DNA of 64,000 nucleotides from Dugong dugon (GCA_030035585.1 CM057471.1:69774319-69838318); one strand, 5' to 3'; shown: positions 36,404 to 47,049, numbered from the stretch's first letter. Numbers and translations: made by a program. The notes: generated by a model from the letters alone, not told the origin.

Positions 36404-36424
36404 GCCGGAACTCTTCTACGTCAC
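36404..36424. promoter_or_regulatory. ETS-like and CRE-like sites at the PPP6C promoter
   Basis: gccggaac (36404-36411) fits an ETS core, and tacgtcac (36417-36424) fits an ATF/CREB half-palindrome. Both lie near the expected start site. Motif reading only. Confidence 0.45.
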
Positions 36425-36566
36425 GTCCGGCCGTGAGAGAGGCGTCTGCGCAGCGACGTTAAAGCTTGACTCGATTCCCCTCGCTGCCTCCGCAAGACTC
36501 AACGCCCTCTCTGGCTAAACCCAGGCTGCAGGCTCCTGGAGTCCCCGCGGCCAGGCGAGCGAAAGC

Positions 36567-36614
36567 TGCCGGGACCCGTAGTTGTCTGCCGCGGGGAATG
36601 CTGGGATTTGTAGT
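36567..36614 (-). promoter_or_regulatory. Two ZNF143-type motifs upstream of PPP6C
   Basis: On the minus strand, ACTACAAATCCCAGCATT (36597-36614) closely matches the ZNF143/STAF promoter motif, and ACTACGGGTCCCGGCA (36567-36582) is a diverged second copy 30 bp away. ZNF143 sites of this form mark many bidirectional or CpG promoters (established). Confidence 0.65.
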
Positions 36615-36659
36615 TTCCATTTGTGAGCATCTACGCCTGTTTCCTTGCCCTTCCCTCCA

Positions 36660-37127
36660 GACTTTCACCTCTGGGGACCCGGCAAGGATTTTCCGGTGAA
36701 AAACAGCGAAGTAAGCTTCCTTAGCCATTTCCTGGTTTCTCATTCCGACCCTTCTAAGCACTCTCCTCTCTGTCTTACCAGAACATCTCCAGTTAAAAAC
36801 TGGGTAAGCTTGACCATGGTAACCTGTGTGCACCTCTCTGAGGCCTTGTGAAAATCTTGCCTAAACCTGTGGCAGAGATGTCAGGCTCCCAATCTTCCTT
36901 CCTGGAAGGATGGAAAACAAATATTCAAATATTTCTTATGCTAAATGTTTTACAGATGCTGTTATTCCATTAGTCCTCATAATGAGTGATAGGAAACAGG
37001 AGAGGTTAAGGAATCTGCCCAAAATGGCACGGGGAATATACGGTGGAACCGAGATTGGAAAATAAGTCTGCTGGCTTAAATATACTTCAGTGTGACTCCC
37101 ACGAGGGCAGGGACATATATAGAGAGA
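36660..37127. other. Intergenic, upstream of PPP6C, nothing firm
   Basis: Possible MIR trace near 36950-37060 (ttttacagatgctg, ggttaaggaatctgcccaaa). Otherwise nothing recognised. Confidence 0.35.
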
Positions 37128-37141
37128 GAATCATTCATCGT

Positions 37142-37911
37142 TTAATGTCCTCTACGTTCTGTGAAATAGGACCTTATGTGATTTAGACATTGTGGAAACA
37201 CCATGTTACATACGATATTGCCTCTTAACAACACTGTCATTCTGTCTTTAAAAGCCTTAAAGCCTGTCATTGACTTCGCCTCCTTAAGGATGAAGGTCCG
37301 TTCAGGCCTTCGCTTCCAGAATAAGGAGGTTTTGTCCATATTTAAATTTTGCTGGGGTAAATAACCTCCCTCTACAATTAGTTTATCTAAGGTTTCAACA
37401 AATTCTTCTACTGCCTTTGCATCAGCACTTGCAGACTTACCATTCACTGTCACATTATGCAGCGAAAAACATTGTTTGAAGCGCATGAACCACCTAGAGC
37501 TAGCACTAAACTCAATATCATAGTCTGGTACTGCCTTTTCTTTAAGCATCTGGAACAAGCTTTGTACCTTAGTAGTGACTGTCAACGTGCTGAGGAGTTC
37601 GCTTTTGTGTTTGGTCCTCAACCCATGTCATTAGCAGTTTCTCTATATCTGATATAGGTTCTTCTTGCATTTTCTCTAGCCTTGTAGCTTTCAGTGGAGC
37701 TGATCCTTTAACACCTTGGAGAATTTTTTCTGTTTTTGAGGATCCTCACGATTGTCGAGTGCAACATGGCTAAATCATCAGCAGTAGCATTCACTGATTT
37801 TCCACCTTTGTGTTGCTAAGTAACCTTTTATTTCACTTCCAAATCGATACTTCTCCTTCGCCTCTTACTGCTGCTATTACTAGCACTGATTTTGCTGTAT
37901 TTGGGAGCCAT
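37142..37911 (-). pseudogene. Tigger transposase pseudogene (partial)
   Basis: Starts MAPKYSKISAS at 37911, then has in-frame stops. A 159-codon open stretch follows (37142-37621) with the CENP-B/pogo-type DNA-binding part (SSRWFMRFKQCFSLHN) and the first acidic residue block of the DDE domain (NMDKTSLFWKRRPERTFI). The rest of the catalytic domain is missing. No function expected. Confidence 0.85.
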
Positions 37912-37929
37912 GATGCACTTTGCAGTAAT

Positions 37930-39350
37930 TTTTTTTTGCCCATCTTTATTTTTTTCCATACAAAAATTTATACATACATTGTTATGTGACCCTTATTGCT
38001 CTTCCCATACTGTGACAGCACATTCCTCCTTTCCACCCTTGATTCCCCATGTCCATTCAACCAGCTTCTAAACCTCTCTGCCTTCCCATCTCACCTTCGC
38101 ACAGAAGCTGCCCTTTTAGTCTCTTGTATCTACTTGAGCTAAGAGGCACACTCCTCACGAGTATCACCTTATGTCCCACAGTCCAGTCCAATCCCTGTCT
38201 GAAGAGTTGGCCTCGGAAATTGTTTTAGTTCTGGGCTGATGGAGAATCCAGGGGCCATGCTTTCTGGGGTTCCTCCAGTCTCAGTCTGGTCTTCTTACTA
38301 GAATTTGAGTTCTGCACCCCACCTTTCTCCTGCTCCATCTGGGACTCTCTGTTGTGTTCCCTGTCAAGGCAGTCACTGGTGGTAGCCGGGCACCATCTAG
38401 TTCTTCTGGTCTCAGGCTGATGAAGTCTCTGGTTTATGTGGCCCTTTCTGTCTCTTCGGCTACTACTTTCCTTGTGTCTTTGGTGTTCTTCATTCTCCTT
38501 TACTCCAGGTGGTTGAGACCAATTGATACATCTAAGGATGGCTGCTTGCAAGCTTTTAAGACTCCAGATGCCACTCACCAAAGTAGGATGCAGAACATTT
38601 TCTTAATAACCTTTGTTATGCCAGTTGACCTAGATGTCCCCGAAAGCCTGGTCCCCAGACCCCTACCCCTGCTACTCTGTCCATCAAAGTGTTTGATTGT
38701 ATTCAGGAAACTTCTTAGCTTTGGTTTAGTCCAGTTGTGCTGACTTCCCCTGTAGTGTGTGCTGTCCTTCCCTTCACCTGAGATAATTCTTATCTACTAT
38801 CTAGTTAGTAAATAACCCTCACCCTCCCTCCCCACCCTTGTAACCATCAAAGAATGTTTTCTTCTGTGTTTAAACCTTTCCTTGAGTTCTTATAATAGTG
38901 GTCTTATACAATATTTGTCCTTCTGTGACTGACTAAATTCACTCAGCATAATGCCCTCCAAATTCCTCCATGTTACGTTTCACAGATTCATCGTTGTTCT
39001 TTATCGTTGCTTAGTATTCCATTGTGTAGATATACCATGATTTGTTTATCCATTCGTACGTTGATGGGCACTTAGGTTGTTTCCATCTTTTTGCTATTGT
39101 GAACAGTGCTGAAGTGAACATGGGTGTGCATATACCTATTTATGTGACAGCTCTTATTTTTCTAGGTTATATTCCAAGGAAGGGGATAGCTGGATCGTAC
39201 GGTACTTCTATTTCTAATTTTTTAAGGAAGCGCCAGATTGATTTCCAAAGTAGTTGTACCATTTTACATTCCCACCAACAGTGTCTAAGTGTTCCAGTCT
39301 CTCCACAACCTCTCCAGCATTTATTATTTTGTGTTTTTTTGAATTAATCA
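37930..39350 (-). mobile_element. 5'-truncated L1 LINE (subfamily A) inside Tigger
   Basis: Antisense: a t-run and the subfamily-A 3' UTR (tatgtcccacagtccagtcc, ggtagccgggcaccatctag), then ORF2 C-terminal sequence to 39350. Flanked by a 7-bp duplication cagtaat (37923-37929 and 39351-39357). Homologous to the L1 at 12395. Confidence 0.88.
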
Positions 39351-39794
39351 CAGTAATAGTTTTGGAAGAAAATTAAACAGAGATATAATACTATAACACT
39401 CCAGAGATGCGTGATACATGAGATTGGATGCCGCTGACTATGAGTTGAAGCATACACTGTTATATGGTAAAGTTTTTATTTGTAAGTAGGGAAAGTTCAC
39501 ATTAAAATAATGATAGAAAGTACAGTGCAGTACATACATAAGCCAGTAACACAGACATTTATTATGACTATGAAGACGTATGTTATATATGTACTGTACC
39601 ATTATACACCTGGCAGAGCAAAATAGCTTTGTACAGAGGAGACATGAGATACACGTGTTGTGTATGGGAAGCTGTTGCGTTTGCTACCATGTCCTGTTCT
39701 TCGATCAGGATTTCTGAACTGTATTTTATCCTTATGGGACCACAGATGTATATGTGGTTGGACATTGCCTGAACGGACATTATATGGTGTATGA

Positions 39795-39795
<1 letters not shown>

Positions 39796-39825
<30 letters not shown>

Positions 39826-39826
39826 C
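39796..39826. repeat. (TA)n microsatellite at the Tigger target site
   Basis: A run of about 28 nt alternating ta begins directly at the TA that follows the Tigger right end. Confidence 0.85.
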
Positions 39827-39879
39827 GCATGACTATGTATGCATACATATATATAATTTTTTTTTTTTTAATCTCTAGT

Positions 39880-40440
39880 GCTAAGAACAGTAGGGTTGTA
39901 GGTGTTTGGGATATTCAGTGAACAAAGTAGACAAAGATCCCTATCTTCAACATTCTAGCAGAGGAAGAACATAAACAATACACATAATAAATAACTATAG
40001 CATGTTTCAAAATGATAACTACTATGGTGGAAAAAAAAAAAAAAAACAGGGCAAGGGAGGTGGAGTGATGTATTTTTAAGAACCAGCAAAGAGGTGGGGA
40101 GTTAGCCATGCAGATACTTCGGGGAAATCATAGGGAAGAGCTAGTGCAGAAGCCCTAAAACTGGAGCATATCTAGAGTCTTTGGAGCAAGTGTGTGTTTG
40201 GAGCAAGGTGAGAAGAGTAAGAGAGGAGATCAGAGAGATGGAGGAAAGGAGAACATTGATTTTACTCTTAATGAAATGGAAACTATTGTAGGGTTTTGAG
40301 CAGAGGAGTAACATGATCTAACTTGTTTTTTAAAAGGCTCGCTCTGGCTGCTGTATGAGAATGTAGAGGGCAATGGTTGCAGCTGAGAAACCAGTTAGAC
40401 TATTTACATAATCCAGTAGTAGAAGCTACTTAGTAAATAT
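39880..40440 (+). repeat. Ancient mammalian-wide interspersed repeat, class not assigned
   Basis: Contains caaagatccctatcttcaac, ggttttgagcagaggagtaa and ggctcgctctggctgctgta, a pattern I know from other mammals. A 17-A run lies at 40029. Intergenic, upstream of RABEPK. Confidence 0.4.
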
Positions 40441-40854
40441 TTCTTGTTTAAGTAACCCTGGACTGTTCTCCTCTTGTTCTAAAGTATATTTTTGGAACAA
40501 TAGGCTAAACTTTAATGAGGTCTCTGGGTGAAGTTCTTTGTATTATTCTTACGACTGTTCTGTAAGTTTGAAATTGTTTCAAACTAAAATTAATTTTAAA
40601 AAGAAATGTCATTGCAGAATGAATGCTGCCTATAAACATTCATTTCTTCATTCATTCAGCAAACAGTTATATAATGCCTGTGATGTGAATAAGGCAACTA
40701 TGATCCCTGCCCTCATGGAGTTTAGAGTTTGTGAGGGGAGACAAGTAATAAATAAATGAGCAAATATTTCATTGCAAATTATGATTAGTGCTAAAAAGAG
40801 AAAAGAGGAATACTGTGAGTAAGAAAAATGGAGTAGAAGAGACCTACTTTAGGT

Positions 40855-41105
40855 TGGCAGTATGGTAGAGATAAAGTGTATGGGCTCTAACACCAGATGG
40901 CCTGAGTTCAAATCCTGACTCTGCCACTTACTAGCTGTGTGATTTTGGGCAACGTATTTATCCTCTTTGCACTTTAATTTTCTCAGATTCAACATGGAGA
41001 TGATAATAGTACCTACCTCTTATGAAGAGACTTGTACTGAGGTTTAGTGGAGTTAATATGTGCTTCAAACAGTGTTTAGCACAGAGTAAGTGCAATTTGA
41101 GTGTT
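40855..41105 (+). mobile_element. MIR SINE
   Basis: Sense MIR: gagttcaaatcctgactctg, ccacttactagctgtgtgat, atgataatagtacctacctc, gtttagcacagagtaagtgc. Confidence 0.85.
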
Positions 41106-41109
41106 AGGT

Positions 41110-42214
41110 CTGAGTATTAGGTGGGAAGGAAGGTTTTTCTGATGAGGTAACATTTAAGACTTTAGGGATTAAAAAGTAAAGAGCTAATATACTCAGAGTT
41201 TCCTGGGGAAAAATTTCCAAACAGGGAAATTTTTGTTGCTATTGTTGTTTGACTTTCTTTTTATTACAGTCCTCTTTAAAGAGCTAGCAATTCATTTTTC
41301 ATCTCTAAACCTCTTGACAAGTAGAGAGATGGATGTGAACGTTCTTCATAGACTGTAAATGCTTAAAAGGAAAGTGTCACCACCATCATTGTCTTCCTTT
41401 GTTGATGGGTCTGTGAACCGATAAGTAACGAAAGCTGGTAGTATGCCCTTCTAGTGAAGATAGATGACAGTCCTCACATTACCTAATTGGAAGCAAGACG
41501 CTCCCTCCTCCTGCAGATCCACTTCACTGAGCAAACCTTATTCCTGACATCCACAACAGAAAGGAAAGAAAAAAGCATCTCTAGGACTGTTGGGTAAGTC
41601 CTTGCAAGAAGTGATAGTCACATCCAGTAACATGGCATGGAGACATTGTGCAGAGCTTGCTGACTGGAATGTATTCTTAGTGTTCCTTGCCTGAAGCTGT
41701 AAATACGGGCTCCCGGTTCTGCTACTTACAAGGGTAAGTCATTTTCCCTTCTCTGGGCCTCAGTTTCCATCACTTTATCGAATGTGATTTCTAGGCTAAA
41801 AGCATAGGTCCCACAATGAAAATTAGTTGCTATTTTCCCCACAAACCTCTTCCAGTTTTTCTTGTTTATGTGTGACTCCAGCATAGCACTTTGAAGTAGC
41901 CAAAAAACACCAGGGGCATCAGAGCATTCTGCAGCTCTGAGCAAAAATCTCCATCCAGTTGCACGTGGATATATTAGGCAGAGCCAGTCTGGCCTTGGTT
42001 TTCTTTCCTGAAAGAGATCAGAATGACTGACTACTCCTAAACTCTTGGGCAGATAGTTAAAGAGGATTTTTCCATTAACATGGGAACTCACAAAAATTTC
42101 TGGCATTTGAAATAGGATATTTGAGCAGTGAGGAGACCTGCAGAACTCAAATTCCATTTTGTCAATAAATTTTGGTTATGGTTTCAAGTAGCGAAGATTT
42201 ACCAGATTGGCCTT
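41110..42214. other. Intergenic, upstream of RABEPK, nothing recognised
   Basis: About 1.1 kb with no gene, and only a faint MIR/L2 trace around 41700-41780. A 143-codon minus-strand frame at 41726-42157 has no recognisable motif. Confidence 0.35.
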
Positions 42215-42383
42215 TCACCTGTATTATCAAATCCTTGCAACAGCTGTCTCTGCAAGGTAGGTATTACTATCCCCATTCTACAGATGAGAAAACTAGGGCT
42301 CAGAGAGGGTAATGAACTTGCCAAAAGTCATAGAGTTAGATGGCTGGTGCTGGAGCCTGGGTTTGAGCCCCAGTGTGTCTGAA
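42215..42383 (-). mobile_element. MIR SINE, antisense
   Basis: tatccccattctacagatga, cttgccaaaagtcatagagt and a terminal gagcctgggtttgagcccc match an antisense MIR. Confidence 0.75.
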
Positions 42384-42576
42384 AATATGGCGGTTAAGTG
42401 CTGGGCTGCTAATCAAAAGGTCAGTGGTTTGAACCCACCAGCCGCTCCATGGGAGAAAGATGTGGCATTCCGCTTCCGTAAACATTTACAGCCTTGGAAA
42501 CCTTATGGGGCAGTTCTACTCTGTCCTTAGGGTTGCTATGAGTTGGAATTGACTCAACAGCAGTGGGTTTGGTTTC
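42384..42576 (+). mobile_element. AfroSINE-type SINE, long form
   Basis: Head atggcggttaagtgctgggc (A box partly lost), B box gtttgaaccc, long-form segment gggagaaagatgtggcattc, tail acagcagtgggtttggtttc. Confidence 0.88.
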
Positions 42577-42842
42577 GGAGGTTTATGCCTGACTGCTTCT
42601 CATGATGGTACTTCACTTCAGCTTTGTACTCCAGGAGCTCCCGTGGTTTCCATCTTTAGCTGTTGGCTTTTTCCTCTACTTCTAGGACACAACTATTGGC
42701 CTTAGCTCACAAGTGGTGATTGTGGGCTTTTCCGAAACACAGACATAGGTGAGCCTCCCCTCTATTTTCAGGAAAGCCACAGGGGACCTATGGTTATGAA
42801 CTAGCTAGACATAACACAGATGAACACATCTAACTCCACAGC

Positions 42843-43004
42843 TGGAGCCCTGCTGGCGCAGTGGTTAAGAGCTTGGCTGCTAACCAAAAGGTCGGCAGTT
42901 TGAATCCACCAGCCACTCCTTGGAAACTCTGTGAGATAGTTCTACCCTGTCCTATGGGGTCACTATGAGTTGGAACCAACTTGACAGCACATAACAACAA
43001 CAAA
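42843..43004 (+). mobile_element. AfroSINE-type SINE, short form, with RTE-like tail
   Basis: Head ggagccctgctggcgcagtg, B box gtttgaatcc, tail ttgacagcacataacaacaa. Flanked by aactccacagc and aactccatagc, an 11-bp duplication with one change. Confidence 0.92.
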
Positions 43005-43059
43005 AACTCCATAGCCAGCGATATTCTTACCTTTACAAAGGGCCAACTCTGAACCAGCC

Positions 43060-43190
43060 ACTGGGCACTGAGCACTTTATATACGTTATCTCATGTATGC
43101 CTCACCACACACAATGAGATAAAACTTATTCTCCCCATTTTACAGATGGAGGATGCTTAGACATAGAGAAAAGTAACTTCCCCAAGATAG
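43060..43190 (-). mobile_element. MIR SINE, antisense
   Basis: gagcactttatatacgttat, ctccccattttacagatgga and gtaacttccccaagata are antisense MIR landmarks. Confidence 0.7.
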
Positions 43191-43274
43191 TCTCATTAAT
43201 GAACTTTGTATTCCTTATACTTTTTACAATTGTATCTAGTTATTTGGGGGTTTTGTGTATTTGTTTGTTTAATA

Positions 43275-43382
43275 TTGTCTAGTTGGATTGTAACCTTCAG
43301 GAGGCCAGGGACCGTGTTTGTCTTGTTCAGTACAACGGCTGGCACTGATCAGGCCTTCACAACGGTAATTATGGAATGAGTT
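43275..43382 (+). mobile_element. L2 LINE 3' end
   Basis: ggattgtaaccttcaggagg, ccagggaccgtgtttgtctt and ctggcactgatcaggc match the L2 3' terminus. Confidence 0.55.
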
Positions 43383-43619
43383 AGCTGCTCAAGGCGCCTG
43401 AAGTGTAAACTGGCCCTACGAAATGCGCAGGGCAATTTCACACCTAGGAAAGCACCCTTAATTCTCCCCTTCAGACACCAGTTCTAACAACCACTATAAC
43501 TGAAAATGGAACTGTTAGCCCCTCTAGGATAGTCCAGCTAGTGAAATAATTTGGGTCACTCGAAGAGACGCCCAAGCACTAAGGCATTCCGCTTGTAAGT
43601 CGTTTCCAAGTAGCTCCGG

Positions 43620-44170
43620 CTTATTTACTCTGCTGGGGAGTGAGCAGGACCCTAGGGACAGCTAGGCTTGTTTGGTTCTCCAGAAATGTACAGCCTAGCA
43701 GCCACCCCGGGCAGGTAGCGCCCCTTCTCTGCCTCCTTCCAAGGCCGCGCCTTTGGTCTGGGGGCGGGGCGGAGCGGAGGGGAGGGAATAGGGGAGCAAT
43801 TGGCCCGGGACCTCTTCCGGCCCTGGTGAGGAGGGGCGAGGGCCCAACTCCGCTCTCGTTAGAGGGCGGAGCCAGGTCCCGGGACAAGCCCAAGCTGCCG
43901 CAGGTAAGGCAGTCCGGTGGTGGGGTCCTCCCGGCCGAGGGTCTGGCGCGATCCCGGGCGGTGGTGGCCGGATCCTTTGGGGGAATGGGCCCGATCCGGT
44001 GGAAGGGCCTGGGAAGGAGCTTCTATGTTCCCGCCTGGCCACATTGACGGAAAGGAGCCAGCCTGTTCTCTACCGACCCTGTCTTCCTCCCGCCAAGCGC
44101 TTCAGTGATGGGTCTAGAAAGTGTTGGCTGGGGGAGATCTCCGCCCACGCGAAGCCCTCTGGGCTTTGGG
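43620..44170 (+). promoter_or_regulatory. RABEPK: RABEPK CpG-island promoter
   Basis: CpG-rich island with a GC box gggggcggggcgg (43760-43772), an inverted CCAAT box attgg (43799-43803) and an ETS-like cttccgg (43814-43820). It ends in a consensus donor CAG|GTAAGG at 43903/43904. No TATA box. Confidence 0.75.
43820..43903 (+). other. RABEPK: RABEPK non-coding exon 1 (5' end approximate)
   Basis: Donor GTAAGG follows ctgccgcag at 43903. No ATG is needed here because the start codon lies in the next exon. The 5' limit is placed from the promoter motifs and is a guess. Confidence 0.5.
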
Positions 44171-44224
44171 GATGGCGGTCAGTGGCCTAGGCCGAAGGTC
44201 GGATTTATCCATTCCTCAATCCGT

Positions 44225-44700
44225 TAATCCGTTTTCTTTATTCATTCATTCATCATTCACTCACTTCTACACTATGCCTGGCCCTTTGGTAGGTTCTGGA
44301 GACACCTTGATGAATCTGACGGGCCCGACGCTCTTGGAATTTAGGCTAGTGAAAAATAAGTAATTGCATTCAGAGTGATCCCTGAAATGATGATTGCTTA
44401 ATAGATTACTTCAGAGCCCAGAAGGAGAAGGAAGTAACTTCGGAGTGGAAAGGGAAAGCAAGAAATCAGGTGAGGCTTCATTGAGGAGGGGATATTTGAA
44501 CTAGGCTTTGGAGGTTGACTAGGAGTTGTGAAGGATGGATGGGACATTGCAGATAGGGGAAGCAGCACAGACTGCAAGTTATGAAGGGCATGCCATGTTA
44601 GAGGAACAGCAAAAAGCTTAATATAGGAAGAGATTATGGAGGTGTTTTCCTGGAAAGAAGGTTGAGACCAGAAGGCCTTCAATTTCATGCTGAGGCCAGG
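44225..44700. repeat. Ancient mammalian-wide repeat in RABEPK intron 1, class not assigned
   Basis: attcattcattcatcattca start, then gaggcttcattgaggagggg and gaagggcatgccatgttaga, a decayed consensus also traceable at 39880-40440 and 46910-47260. Confidence 0.35.
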
Positions 44701-45068
44701 ATTTATCCTAGAATTCAGTATTTTTCAGCCTTTTAAAATGTTTTATCTTTTGATAAACATAAACATCTTGTGATCTCTGAAAATTTATTTTAATATGTGC
44801 TATTCCCCCTTGAGAATCACAGATACACAGAAGACTTCAGCCAAAAAAAAAAAAAAAAAAACTTATTTACTGTAGTTGTGTTAAGAGAAGAACTTTGCCT
44901 CCCAAATATAAGATTATATCAAAAAGTTGGTGATGCTAATGCAAATGAAACTGATACATTCAACAAGAAAGGTTTTAAGAAGGAGAGTGACTGGTTTGTT
45001 CTTTGTTTTAGGAAGAAGATAAAAGTTAATGTCTAAAAAGTGCTTTTCTTTTTTAGGCATAGGACACC

Positions 45069-45121
45069 ATGAAGCTGCTGCCTGTCTTGGAGCCTGGAGA
45101 CAAGCCGAGGAAAGCAACATG
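45069..45121 (+). CDS. RABEPK: RABEPK coding exon 2 (residues 1-17 plus two bases)
   Basis: ATG at 45069 encodes MKLLPVLEPGDKPRKAT plus TG of W18. The exon begins at 45057 after ttttttag. To keep frame it must end at 45121, using the weak donor GTCTGT; a stronger GTAAGG lies 4 nt further down and would frameshift. Confidence 0.9.
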
Positions 45122-45789
45122 GTCTGTAAGGAAAGGAATCAGACACAGAAAAACATGAGTTTTTGTCTCATTTATAAGAAGTTTACTAACATACTTTATC
45201 ATCAGCAAAAAAGGGTAGAGATGAAACTATCTTGTAGTTTCTGGTAATTAGACTCAAACTGTCTGAGAAGGTCTTCAGAGGAAAGATAGTGGGGCAGTAA
45301 TTATCACAGAGCAGATGTTGATTTTATTAAAATCCATTTACTAGAAAGAGGAAAGCACTGACCATCTGGCATCCTCAGCTCCAACGCTGTGACTCCTGCC
45401 AAGATATGACTAATTTTTAAGATTTTCAGGGAATTGGATTTGGATTAAACGGGCTTCACTGTTTCTCAGCTGCTTGCTTAGCCAACCCTCAACAACTAAC
45501 AATGGCCTGATGAGGGCAGCTGTTGTGTAGGTGCTAGAGGTGCAGAGGGGAATAATCTCTGTAGTGGGGGAGGCAGGCTAAGCAGATGATGGTGATGTGT
45601 TGTGATCAGTGCTGAAGCAGAGCTCAGGGAAGGCTGTAGACAGGAGGCAATGTTTCCACAGGACCTTGGAGGAGAGCCTCCATTCTGATTTCCCTGCATC
45701 CATTCTTGCTCTGTACCCAACATAAATCTGACTGTTACCACAAATCGTTGATTTGAGCCACCTGCTGCAAAAGCCAATACTGAGAGGGG
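45122..45789. other. RABEPK intron 2, proximal part, nothing recognised
   Basis: No gene or nameable repeat. Several short open frames show no motif. Confidence 0.35.
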
Positions 45790-46075
45790 TGAGGTGAGCA
45801 GCAAGAGGGTTTTATCGTACATCGATATACAGGAGACAGAGGGGAATGAGCTTCTCCAAAAAACCTGTCTCCCCGACTGGAGACTGGCTGAAAGTTTTTA
45901 TGTGGACAGGATTATAGTTTCTCTTCTGGTGGTCATGTTTCTCACATCTCAGATGATCTCACTTCTTACTGGTAATCCTTGAAGGTTATCTGGCACCGTT
46001 AGTCACGATTGTTGCATCACAGATGAGTTAATCCTAGTCCTTGAGGGTTATCAATTTGTTCTGCCACCCTCCAAG
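45790..46075 (-). mobile_element. Possible LTR fragment, antisense
   Basis: agcaagagggttttatcgta, acaggagacagaggggaatg and ccccgactggagactggctg resemble the 3' part of a retroviral-type LTR read in reverse. No ends or duplication found. Confidence 0.3.
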
Positions 46076-46214
46076 GAGAAACTTTAGTTAATCTTACTGG
46101 AATAGGAGGAGGGAGAAAGAATAACAAAAAAGAAAATATCATGAGGAAAAGTGGGGGCTAGTAATGATGTGAAGCAATTATTCAGCAATGGTGGTAATTG
46201 AGCTTATGCAGCCT

Positions 46215-46765
46215 GTTCCATGACCATGACCTGCCCCACCGTAAAACCCCTTCATGCCTCCCCCATGATCTTAGGATAAAACCAGACTCCTTAAAATGAC
46301 CCACTGGGCCCTGCATAATCTATTCCTGCCTGTCTTTCCAACCTCAAATTTTCTTACTCATTCCTTTGTTCTCTTTCTCTTCGTTTTGCATGCCTTTCAC
46401 CATCCCGCTTAGGAACCGTACATGCTGTTCTCTCTACCTGAAGCCTCCCTTGCCTCCATCTTTTATCCCTCTCTTTGCATAGCTACTTTCTATTCATACT
46501 TCAGATCTCAGTTCAGATGGTGCTTCTTCAGGAAGCCTTCTCTGACCACCCCACCACCACCACTTCACCTCTCCTTATAGGGTAAGTTCCCTGTGTAATG
46601 TGTTCTCATACTATACACAGCCTGTCCTCCTTTATCGCGCAAGTGAAATGAAATAGGTAATTTGTGAAATTATCTGTTTAGTGTCTCTCTTCCCAATGAA
46701 TCAGCAAGGGCCATGAAGGCAGGGACTTTTTCGTCTTGTTCACCATGTATCTAGATGGCTCTGTT
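46215..46765 (+). mobile_element. L2 LINE fragment
   Basis: Sense L2: gacccactgggccctgcata, tacttcagatctcagttcag, cttcaggaagccttctctga, aaggcagggactttttcgtc. Confidence 0.75.
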
Positions 46766-46905
46766 CTCTTGATTAAGTTATTTAACCTTTCTAGGCCCGA
46801 ATTCGTCAGTTGTAAAATTCAATGATGATACTAGTACTATCCTCAAAGAGGTTTTATACAGACTAAGTGTAGTTAGCAGCATGCCTGGTACAATGTTAAC
46901 AGTTA
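46765..46905 (+). mobile_element. MIR SINE fragment
   Basis: Sense MIR core from taagttatttaacctttcta through tcctcaaagaggttttatac to agcatgcctggtacaatg. Confidence 0.55.
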
Positions 46906-47049
46906 TTCATTCAGGTGGTAGTGGGATATGTGAATTTAGATATCAGAAAAGAGAGCTGGACAGGAAACAGAGATTTGGAAATCACTGATGAATATATAGA
47001 TGAGTGGTAATTGAAGCCGTCAATATAGGTAAAATTGATCAGGTAAGCA

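Larger units (their letters stand above)
35750..36650 (-). promoter_or_regulatory. PPP6C: PPP6C CpG-island promoter
   Basis: Abrupt switch from AT-rich to strongly GC- and CpG-rich sequence spanning exon 1. The presumed 5' UTR, about 36324-36430, is rich in cgg/cag triplets. No TATA box is evident, as usual for CpG-island promoters. Transcription is inferred to start near 36400-36440. Confidence 0.8.
37128..39797 (-). mobile_element. Tigger-type (pogo/Tc1-mariner) DNA transposon, interrupted by an L1
   Basis: Left TIR-like gaatcattcatcg at 37128 and right end ggtgtatgactg at 39797 are inverted partners, and TA sits outside the right end. The right end reads ttatgggaccacagatgtat, gttggacattgcctgaacgg, as in the MER2/Tigger group. 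A transposase remnant lies on the minus strand in the left half. An L1 (37930-39350) entered inside. Located between the two head-to-head promoters. Confidence 0.85.

Noticed and set aside
35980..36833. Overlapping open frames on both strands around 35.95-36.85 kb and at 43.6-44.2 kb
   Set aside because: CpG islands lack stops by composition; residues are mostly G, R, P and S with no domain.
41726..42157. 143-codon minus-strand frame upstream of RABEPK
   Set aside because: No recognisable motif and no promoter; composition looks intergenic.
42843..43004. tRNA gene suggested by A and B boxes
   Set aside because: This is the tRNA-derived head of a SINE with flanking target duplication; no complete cloverleaf, and many similar copies exist in the window.
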